A stretch of 51,547 bases of DNA from Halorubrum trapanicum. Lineage in GTDB: Archaea; Halobacteriota; Halobacteria; Halobacteriales; Haloferacaceae. The translations under genes and the position numbers were made by a program. Shown one piece after another: positions 39,561 through 46,724 of this stretch (position 1 is its first letter; each line of letters starts with the position of its first letter). The stretch lies in assembly GCF_017873555.1 (NCBI RefSeq), contig NZ_JAGGKE010000015.1, forward strand, positions 1 to 51,547. The letters are read 5' to 3'. Under the pieces are notes generated by a model. That model searched no databases. It was not told where the DNA came from and saw only the letters and a list, made by a program, of their open reading frames with translations.

Positions 39561-39591
39561 AGCGCCGTCACCCTTGGTCGGCGCGATAAAC
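39561..39591 (-). promoter_or_regulatory. T-run plus hairpin element, copy 20
   Basis: In mRNA sense GTTTATCGCGCCGACCAAGG is followed by GTGACGGCGCT, lying between the stop at 39612 and the start at 39483. Copy 21 is the relic at 10212-10240. Confidence 0.65.
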
Positions 39592-39611
39592 GCCACTGCG
39601 GGGGCAGTCGC

Positions 39612-40046
39612 TTATTCGTTCCACAGTACTGCGATCCGGTCTTCAATCTCGTCGAGGACGAGTCGCAGGACATCACGATGATCGGTCGGCCAGGAGTCAT
39701 CGTCACCGGGCGTCGGGGCGGTGGGCGGGGGATGGAAGTGATCGCGCGTATTGTGGGGGTTCGGATGCCGATCCCATCGGCATTCCCAGGTGTGCTCCGA
39801 ATGAGTCTCTCGATAGTGGATCTTGAAGTCGTCGTTCGTGTACCAGCGAATAGTCAGGGTTGCTTCGTCAACGGGCGCTGGGTAGTACGATGATGCAAAG
39901 ACGACCTGAAGCTCGAGATGGCCACTTGCATCCGTGATGGCCGCTCGGGAGACTTGTCCGGTGGCTTGGAGCCGTGTCTGAAGGAACTCGAGGATGGGGC
40001 GATCGATGGGGGCGGGGCTCCCGCCATCGCCTGTCGGTGGCACCAT
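39612..40046 (-). CDS. Small His-rich protein paired with an HTH gene
   Basis: The product has 144 residues. The notable part is WECRWDRHPNPHNTRDHFHP, rich in His and Asp, followed by a helical C-terminus. The central segment VDEATLTIRWYTNDDFKIHY is beta-rich. The overall length and the partner HTH protein just upstream (8-bp gap) recall two-gene toxin-antitoxin layouts such as TumE/TumA, in which the His-rich protein is the toxin. The family match is only by resemblance, not proof. Confidence 0.65.
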   Translation of the reverse strand: MVPPTGDGGSPAPIDRPILEFLQTRLQATGQVSRAAITDASGHLELQVVFASSYYPAPVDEATLTIRWYTNDDFKIHYRETHSEHTWECRWDRHPNPHNTRDHFHPPPTAPTPGDDDSWPTDHRDVLRLVLDEIEDRIAVLWNE

Positions 40047-40054
40047 CGAGCGGG

Positions 40055-40588
40055 TTACCCGGATGCCTGTTCGCGCTCGCCACCCGTGCGTTGCTGGCGT
40101 GCGCGTTCGTAGCGGTCACGCTCCTCGCGGGCGGTCGCCCAGTCGGCGAGGTCGCTGTACACGTCGTCGATGGTCCGTTCGTCGCTGGCTTCCGCGGCGG
40201 CGACGGCGTCGACGACGGCCGGTGACGCGGCGTCGTACGCCTCCTCATACTCGGTGATGCGCGTCGTCAGCTCACGAACGCGGTCCTGGAGTTCCTCGAC
40301 AGAATGGTCGGCTGCGAGCTGGTTGATGCGTCGCCACTCGAAGTACGCGTCATTACGCTCGTAGGTGGCTGGGTGGCCGTCGTGCCGGGTAACGATGCCG
40401 AGATCGTCGAACCAGCCCAGATACTTTCGGGCGGTCTTGGGGTCACAGTCGGCGCTGTCGGCGATCGCGCTTGCCGTCGTCGGCTCGCGGGTCTGCAGGA
40501 TGGTGCCGTAGATGCGTTGTTCGACGTCGTCGCTGGCGAACGCATCCTCAAAGGGAGGTGGCCCATCGGCGGCGTCTGTCTCGGACAT
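40055..40588 (-). CDS. HTH regulator (DUF7342-like), putative antitoxin
   Basis: The product has 177 residues. A winged helix at residues 18-85 (SDDVEQRIYGTILQTREPTT, then ASAIADSADCDPKTARKYLG) is followed by a long coiled coil (about 95-170) rich in Glu and Arg. Related haloarchaeal HTH proteins occur as partners of small His-rich proteins like the one downstream. Inverted repeat copy 8 lies 105 bp upstream of the start, in the gap to the primase-like gene. Confidence 0.75.
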   Translation of the reverse strand: MSETDAADGPPPFEDAFASDDVEQRIYGTILQTREPTTASAIADSADCDPKTARKYLGWFDDLGIVTRHDGHPATYERNDAYFEWRRINQLAADHSVEELQDRVRELTTRITEYEEAYDAASPAVVDAVAAAEASDERTIDDVYSDLADWATAREERDRYERARQQRTGGEREQASG

Positions 40589-40692
40589 ACTCAGAATTGC
40601 AGGTCTAAGGATATAGTTCTTACTTCAAGGAATAGTTTCCCGAACAACAGTATCCTGCGATAGCTCCCATTTTGCGGCGAGATTGAGCGTAG

Positions 40693-40733
40693 TTAACCAA
40701 CAAACAGCGCAATATAGCGAGAACGTTGGTTAA
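40693..40733. repeat. Dispersed inverted repeat, copy 8
   Basis: TTAACCAACA at 40693-40702 and CGTTGGTTAA at 40724-40733 are separated by 21 nt. It lies in the gap between the HTH gene start (40588) and the primase-like gene end (40800). Confidence 0.9.
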
Positions 40734-40799
40734 TACTTCTATCTCGCGGAACCAGAACTCTCGAGGGAGGGCTTCTCGGATGAAGGTGATGCGGCGCTA

Positions 40800-42062
40800 C
40801 TACTCGGACTGGCCACCGAAGAATCGACTCAACATAGAGGGTGATTCTGAATCGTCATCGGTCTCTCTCGCAGTACCGGAGTCTTCCTCGTGAGACTGCG
40901 CAGTCTCCCGGTCACGGGTTGCGAGTTCGCCGGTGAGCCGCTCGACCTCTGCTTCGAGAGTCTTGATCCGCTCCGTCTTCTGTTCGAGTGTTGCTTCGAG
41001 CTCGTCGACGCGCTCGCTCAACAGTCGGTTTTTCTCCGTCAGGTATGCACGACTCCGGTCTGCCTCGTCAGGTGTCCCGCCAGCTGTGACCTCGTCAGGT
41101 GTGCCGTGGGGATCTGCGGCGTCGTCGCCGGCGTCCGGGTTGTAGAACTCCGATGTGGTCGCAATCGCTCGCTCGATGGTCTTCTCGCCGTAGGTCGACC
41201 CGTCAGCGTAGTGAACCTCGTCCCATTTCTCGCGGTGGAGTCCCGACTGGCGGAACAGGTGATCCATCTGCGTCTGGTCGCCGCCGGTCCAGAATGCAAG
41301 CAAACAGCACAGAGCCATGTCGGCCTCGGACTGACTGTCGTAGCCGACCGTATTCCCGTTCCAGAGCCGCTCGAACTTCTCGCCGTTCGATGCGTTTCGC
41401 GCTTTTTCGAGGAGGTCCTCGTCTTCGAGGTCGACGTCGACGTCGGCTGCGTCGGTCGTCGGTGACCGGGCGTCAGTGCCATCACGCTGTTCGGACTCGG
41501 AGGCTGTGTCACGCTCTGTGTCCTGGACGTACTCGCGGTGAATCGCTGTGAGCGCGTCCTGCCGGCGTGCAACGCGCGTTGGTGTCCACTCGACGTGGTC
41601 GCCAGTGACGGTGAAAAAGCGTGCTGTGTCGTATAGTTCGATGCTCCCTCGCCGATTCCGGCCCTTCGGGAGTTCACCCCTGAGGAGAACGTGATAGCCG
41701 GTACCGGACGGTGACACCTCGGTGTAGGAGTCGAGTCGCTCAATGATGTCCAGCGCTGCGTCGTCGACGTCGCCGGTTTCCGGGTCGCGGCAGTCGTCCA
41801 GATCGACGCCGACGATGGGATCGTCGTCAGTAAACACGAACCCAATACCATCGGCGTGCTCTGTCTCGCTGTAGTCGAGTGCTGCCTCGAAACTCGCCCA
41901 GGTCTCCGACTCTGTTGCTGACGCGAACCCCCCAGCCCCTGGCGTCACCGGAATCTTCGTCGGTTTGCCGTCTCGCTCCTCCTCGCGCCAGCACACCCAC
42001 TGGTCGCGTTCGCGTAACGTCTCCGGAATCGCCTCCGGCTCGTTGACGATAGGGTCACTCAT
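40800..42062 (-). CDS. Primase-polymerase-like plasmid replication protein
   Basis: The product has 420 residues from the ATG at 42062. The N-terminal 190 residues follow the plasmid/phage primase-polymerase layout: WVCWREEERDGKPTKIPVTP, then GIGFVFTDDDPIVGVDLDDC (metal-binding Asp at about 87-90), SPSGTGYHVLL and ELYDTARFFTVTGDHV. A helical domain follows (EKFERLWNGNTVGY, then CCLLAFWTGGDQTQMDHLFR), like the helicase-binding domain of NrS-1-type polymerases. A long coiled coil ends the protein. No helicase domain is fused. It probably primes plasmid replication together with the Orc proteins. Confidence 0.8.
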   Translation of the reverse strand: MSDPIVNEPEAIPETLRERDQWVCWREEERDGKPTKIPVTPGAGGFASATESETWASFEAALDYSETEHADGIGFVFTDDDPIVGVDLDDCRDPETGDVDDAALDIIERLDSYTEVSPSGTGYHVLLRGELPKGRNRRGSIELYDTARFFTVTGDHVEWTPTRVARRQDALTAIHREYVQDTERDTASESEQRDGTDARSPTTDAADVDVDLEDEDLLEKARNASNGEKFERLWNGNTVGYDSQSEADMALCCLLAFWTGGDQTQMDHLFRQSGLHREKWDEVHYADGSTYGEKTIERAIATTSEFYNPDAGDDAADPHGTPDEVTAGGTPDEADRSRAYLTEKNRLLSERVDELEATLEQKTERIKTLEAEVERLTGELATRDRETAQSHEEDSGTARETDDDSESPSMLSRFFGGQSE

Positions 42063-42413
42063 CCTCACGTAGCACCTCGCATGGCTCTCACTGGTTCTGA
42101 GCCAGCACAGAACGCTCTCTGCTGTACGTCGCGATCCAATCCCTTGGTCCCAACGGGGACCCCCCGTTCTATCTTAGTTGGTTGTTGGGTGGAACACCCG
42201 CTATAGCAGGTTAAAAATCGCTGGACGTGAGCGTGTTCCACCCATTTCGCTCGGTTCGTTGGTGTTCCACCCATTGAGGATTTGGGTGGAACATGCCGCC
42301 GTCGGGTGATTTCCGACCTTCGAGTTTGATTGGATGAGGTCATGATTCAGCTTGGGTGGAACAGGTCTCAAGAAGTCCCGATGATATCGGGAATTGGAGC
42401 GTGTACGTCCGTT
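42063..42413. repeat. Gap with five copies of an 11-bp repeat
   Basis: Five copies of TGGGTGGAACA or its complement lie at 42186-42196, 42234-42244 (reverse), 42263-42273 (reverse), 42283-42293 and 42353-42363. Reverse copies face forward ones, giving two inverted pairs. No convincing gene is present. The gap lies between the conjugation operon end and the primase gene start, so the repeats could be operators, or an origin or transfer site. Confidence 0.75.
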
Positions 42414-45400
42414 TCATGGCTGAAAGTCCTCTTCAGATCGGATGCGGACACCAGTGTAATGCGGGACGGGTTCTCCGTCGATTCGCTTCTTCGTGGAGTC
42501 CACCTTGATGTGGGTGTTGAGCTTCCGGGTGAACCAACTCTTATTCAGCGGATCGTCGATGCCGTGTGCCTCTGCCCAGTCGTTGTAGAGACCGAATACA
42601 TCGTCTTTCGGCACGGCTTCATCCGCGTCTTCGACGAGATATTCGTCGACAAACGCTTCGAACGACGGTGGCGATTGGTCTTCCTCGACTTTCTCATCGG
42701 CCTGGTCGGTCTGACTGGGTGGTTCGTCAGCGGCCGCTGATTCGGGCGATACCGGACGGAGCGACTCGTCAGTGATTGTCGAGAGTGGCCGCTTCTCACC
42801 GTCTTCATACACAACCGATTCCGCTTCATCGTGAAGGATAACGATGCCGTACGTCGAACGTGTGTAATCTGGGACGGGGAGTTCGGCTTCGGGGACGAAT
42901 GGCTTCTTGACACGCACCCAGTCGTCCTCGAACTTCGATTTCGTCTCGTAGATGTGTTGCTCACCGTGCTCGTATACCACGTACTCGTCGGCAGCGTGGT
43001 CGTAGCTGTAGATGGCTGGAACACGGTCCTTCGAGAGTTTTTCAAGCGACGGGAGGCGGATGTGTTCCGTCCCGCTGGCATCACGAAGGACGATCTCGGC
43101 GCCATCACGCTGCCAGATATTCTGGGTCCCGTTCTCGTCGTCGGTCGCCGGTCGCACGGCCGTCACTCCACCTTCTTCGGTTGCCCCGCCGTTGAACGTG
43201 AGATTCGAGTCAGTTGTGTAGAACCGCGTCTCGTCATTCTGAAGGGTGCGGATGGGTGGCGTGAGAATGCCGTCGACACGCTTGGCCCACTCAGTTTCGT
43301 CGTTTCCTGGTCGAACGACAAACAGTGGGATATCCCCTGCTGCTTGGGCCTTCCGGAGATTCGTGAGTACCTTCGCGGGATTGTCGGGCGTCGTCGTTTC
43401 GACTTCGATGGCGAATCGGTCGGCAACGTCGGGGTGGCTCGCCCTCGCGTCAGGTTTCTCGCTGCCATCCTGTGCGAGGATCGAGACGGTGAAACCGAGT
43501 GCGGTGAGTTCTTCTTCGATCTGGAGGAGTGCTGCGTCGTGGGCACTCCCACCAGCGGCCTGCACGCTACCAGTATCGGGTGTCGAGACATCCTCTCCGG
43601 CGTCAGTGAGCCGGATGCGGAGCTCGTCGGCGTCGATATCGACGGTCGTATCGAGGTATCGTGATCGTTCTCGGATGTCCGCGAGTGCATCATACGACGG
43701 CGGCTCGGCGTCAACGTCGTCGAAGAGTCGTCTGAGTTCGTCGTCGACTGCTTCGACGGCCACCCAGCCGTTCTCCTCACGGCATCCTTCTCGAAGCTGG
43801 AGACTCCGGACCACCGTCGCAATCGCGACGTCCAGGTCGTCGCTCGCGATATCGAGCACCTCGTGTTCGTTGGTCGGTGTTCTCGTTGTTGAGGCGTCTG
43901 TTGCGGCCGGCACGCCGTGTTCGTCACTGATGTGCTCGTGCATCGAGGAGAGCGTCTCAGTGAACTGCTCCTCTTCACGCTCAGTGAGCGGGGTTTCGCT
44001 TTCGGGGTGGCCCGGTGGGATCGGGAGGGGTTCGAGACTGAACGGATACGGCCCCGTTTCACCGAACGTCGGGCTTGGCAGGCTGGCGATCCACTCTCCG
44101 CGCGGCAACGAACGAATCCGATTGGCGAAATCCGCAGGGTCCATTTCTTCGTGGGCCATCGCTCGTGCCAGTTCCCGGTCGACGTTGATTTTCCCGATGA
44201 GCGAACTGCCGATGTTGTTCAGGGCATTCAGGTAGATCTTCCGCCCACCTTCAGCCTCCATCTGTTCGGGGAACTGCATCGACAGACCAACAGAGAGGCG
44301 AAAGCCCCGCCCTTTCTCGAGGAGATCGTTCATGATGTCGGAGACCACGACCGACGCTGCCTCGTCGACGAGCAAGTTCACGACGTAGTCGTCCGGGTGC
44401 TGGGAGAGCGCCTGTTTGCGATCTTTGAGGGCCGCATCGAGATTCGTCAGGATCACACCGGTCATAATCCGGGCGGCGTCGTCGCGCAGGTCGCCGAGGT
44501 CGAAGAGGATGACCGTATCCTCATCGAGGACATCCCGAAAGTCGAACTGGTTCTCGGTATTGTTGAAGATCTGCCGCAGGTGCGTATCCTGTGAAATGTA
44601 CGCAAGGCGGTTTCCGACACCACCCATCACGTTCGCGAAGGTGTTCGGATCTAACTGGAGTTGCCGTCGAATCGTCCGCGTGACCTCCTCGTCGCTCGAC
44701 CGTGGGGCGTTGCCGATGTTTTCGTTCGGTGGCCCGGCCTCCCAGAGCTGGTCGACGACGTGTTCGAGCTGTCGGTGGGCGAAATAGTCCGTCGACGCTC
44801 GGTACAGCCCGTTTTCACGGCCGTATTCCTCGTCGAACAGGGCCTTGATGAGTGTCTTGATGAGAGTCGGGGCCACAGTCGCCCGCTCGTAGCGGTCGGT
44901 TCCCATCACGAGCTTCAAAATCTCTTCGTAGTGGTCGGCCTTCCGTTGGACGGCGTCTTCGCGGCGCCGTCCGCTCTCCATCGACGGTTCGAGATCGAAA
45001 AACGAGAACCCGGGGAGGACGTCCGGGATTGGGAAGTGGACGACGTTCTCTTCGAGGTCGGTCATTCCGAACCGACGCGCGTGAGCTCGCATATAATTCT
45101 GGGCCATATCGTCGTTCTTCGGGATGATGAGGATCGTCGGCCCCTCGGTGTTGTCGTACAGCGACAGCATATCGTTGATGAGGGCTTTCGATTTCCCAGA
45201 GCCGGTTGTTCCGAACCGGCCGTAATGAGTGGGCAACAGTCCGGGTGGAATGTGTGTCGGCACGTCTTCGGCCTCGCCGGTGTCGTCGAGGGCATACCCG
45301 ATTGCCATCCCGTCTCGGAACTCACCCATAAGGTCCTGGTGCGGACGGGGCAACGGATTCCGACTCTGCTGTTCCGCACGCGTCCCACGTGCCCCCTCGA

Positions 45401-46724
45401 CAGTAAGCTGCTCCGAGGAGGGGACGAGTACGAAGTGCGCGAGTTCTCGACCACTCAGGACGAACTCCGGTCGGGTCGTCCCACGACCGGTCGTGATCTC
45501 ACGATCCAAGAGCCGCTGCAGCGCCGCTCGTGCGTTCCGTTCTTTTGTGGCTGCCCGCAAGCCGCTGTCACGTATTCGTTCGGCTGCAACCTGGTAGTAC
45601 GGCCCGTCAAGCGGGTCGAATACTGGGACAAGTGACTGTATCCGCTCATCGAGATCATCGCGACCGTTACCACCGGATGGAATCCCGACTGCTCGGATGT
45701 TCGCGGTGAACGACCGCTTCGGATTTTTCGCCTCGATTGCTGCGACACGTTTTGCAACCGCGTCGCTCAGCTGGTTTCTGTCCCGGTTCTCCGGCTGATC
45801 GTCAAGTTCGAAGAGGGAGCCAATAATCTCCTGAGCGAGTGTGTCTCGGCCGTCGATGACGTCCTCCTTGCGAAGGTCGGCATCGGACTGCCAGCTCTCG
45901 CGTCGCTGGAAGACGACTTGGAATGCTACTGGTGCTGTCGCCTCCATTAGGTGGTCGACGAGCGACGCGAGCGCACCTCCTGGCTGATCGACGGCTGGGA
46001 GTTCCGCTTCGTCGTCTGCAGTAAATGGCGAGAGTGAGGTCATCCAGTCTTGCTTCCGAGTTGCCGACCCTTGCCACCGCACGCCGAGTGGGGAGACGGA
46101 TTCGGTCGCTGGCCGCGCGAGTATCGTCCCCTCCGATGTTACCGTTGGTTTGGCAAGCGTCGTGAGTGGCTCATCCTCGGGAATCGCATCTGGTGGGGCG
46201 AGTTCGAGGGCAGTATCGCCGATCTCGATGATGTGGTCGGCAGACTGGTCACCGACCGTTCCTCCATCCGCGACCGATTCGGCGTCCCCTGGCCCCGATT
46301 GTTTGTTGTCGTCAGTGCCACGTTCGTATTGCTCGTCAGGGTCGAATTCGTACTGGAGGTCGCCCGCCTCATAGTGCTCGACGAATGTCTCGCGGTCGAA
46401 TTCGACAGGCTGTACGAGTCGGGATGCGATGTCGACCTCGGTACGCTCGATGTCGAACGTCTCGGGATAGACCGACCGGAGCCGCTTCTCAAGGGTATCC
46501 AGATGGTCGTCGGCACCGTAGTAGAATTCGACGAGGTCATCTTTCCCCTCGCTGAGCGCGAGGAATTCGAAGCGTAGCGGTGTGTCGCTATGTAGCGGAT
46601 TGAGTTTGTCAGCTAGCCCTGTCGAGTCCGTGGAGGTCAGTTTGTGGAGGCTCTCCAGTGCCTGCGGCAGACGCTCCGGATTGAGCCGTTCGGAGGTTGG
46701 CGTCACGCGAAGGTACTCACGCAT
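42414..46724 (-). CDS. Very large VirD4/HerA-like ATPase with nuclease-like and D5-type domains
   Basis: The product has 1,436 residues from the ATG at 46724, overlapping the VirB4 gene end by 8 bp. After an N-terminal part, a HerA/FtsK-like ATPase has Walker A GTTGSGKSK (504-512) and Walker B NLLVDEAAS (about 782-790). At about 1065-1130 lies a PD-(D/E)XK-like segment (PDARA, then FAIEVETTTPDNPAKV). The last 80 residues have the layout of the primase C-terminal (Pox_D5-type) winged helix (VPKDDVFGLYNDWAEAHGID, then KSWFTRKLNTHIKV). It would couple plasmid DNA to the conjugation channel. Confidence 0.82.
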   Translation of the reverse strand: MREYLRVTPTSERLNPERLPQALESLHKLTSTDSTGLADKLNPLHSDTPLRFEFLALSEGKDDLVEFYYGADDHLDTLEKRLRSVYPETFDIERTEVDIASRLVQPVEFDRETFVEHYEAGDLQYEFDPDEQYERGTDDNKQSGPGDAESVADGGTVGDQSADHIIEIGDTALELAPPDAIPEDEPLTTLAKPTVTSEGTILARPATESVSPLGVRWQGSATRKQDWMTSLSPFTADDEAELPAVDQPGGALASLVDHLMEATAPVAFQVVFQRRESWQSDADLRKEDVIDGRDTLAQEIIGSLFELDDQPENRDRNQLSDAVAKRVAAIEAKNPKRSFTANIRAVGIPSGGNGRDDLDERIQSLVPVFDPLDGPYYQVAAERIRDSGLRAATKERNARAALQRLLDREITTGRGTTRPEFVLSGRELAHFVLVPSSEQLTVEGARGTRAEQQSRNPLPRPHQDLMGEFRDGMAIGYALDDTGEAEDVPTHIPPGLLPTHYGRFGTTGSGKSKALINDMLSLYDNTEGPTILIIPKNDDMAQNYMRAHARRFGMTDLEENVVHFPIPDVLPGFSFFDLEPSMESGRRREDAVQRKADHYEEILKLVMGTDRYERATVAPTLIKTLIKALFDEEYGRENGLYRASTDYFAHRQLEHVVDQLWEAGPPNENIGNAPRSSDEEVTRTIRRQLQLDPNTFANVMGGVGNRLAYISQDTHLRQIFNNTENQFDFRDVLDEDTVILFDLGDLRDDAARIMTGVILTNLDAALKDRKQALSQHPDDYVVNLLVDEAASVVVSDIMNDLLEKGRGFRLSVGLSMQFPEQMEAEGGRKIYLNALNNIGSSLIGKINVDRELARAMAHEEMDPADFANRIRSLPRGEWIASLPSPTFGETGPYPFSLEPLPIPPGHPESETPLTEREEEQFTETLSSMHEHISDEHGVPAATDASTTRTPTNEHEVLDIASDDLDVAIATVVRSLQLREGCREENGWVAVEAVDDELRRLFDDVDAEPPSYDALADIRERSRYLDTTVDIDADELRIRLTDAGEDVSTPDTGSVQAAGGSAHDAALLQIEEELTALGFTVSILAQDGSEKPDARASHPDVADRFAIEVETTTPDNPAKVLTNLRKAQAAGDIPLFVVRPGNDETEWAKRVDGILTPPIRTLQNDETRFYTTDSNLTFNGGATEEGGVTAVRPATDDENGTQNIWQRDGAEIVLRDASGTEHIRLPSLEKLSKDRVPAIYSYDHAADEYVVYEHGEQHIYETKSKFEDDWVRVKKPFVPEAELPVPDYTRSTYGIVILHDEAESVVYEDGEKRPLSTITDESLRPVSPESAAADEPPSQTDQADEKVEEDQSPPSFEAFVDEYLVEDADEAVPKDDVFGLYNDWAEAHGIDDPLNKSWFTRKLNTHIKVDSTKKRIDGEPVPHYTGVRIRSEEDFQP

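Noticed and set aside
4498..39591. Hairpin elements as intrinsic terminators
   Set aside because: On the transcribed strand the T-run comes before the stem, not after it. The polarity is wrong for intrinsic termination, though a T-run alone could terminate the preceding gene.
1639..40733. The TTAACCAAC inverted repeats as insertion-sequence ends
   Set aside because: Each copy is a self-contained pair with a 20-22 nt spacer of unrelated sequence, and no transposase gene or target duplication is visible.
42065..42343. Minus-strand frame of 92 codons over the 11-bp repeat cluster
   Set aside because: It runs through all the repeats, is basic in composition and has no family resemblance.
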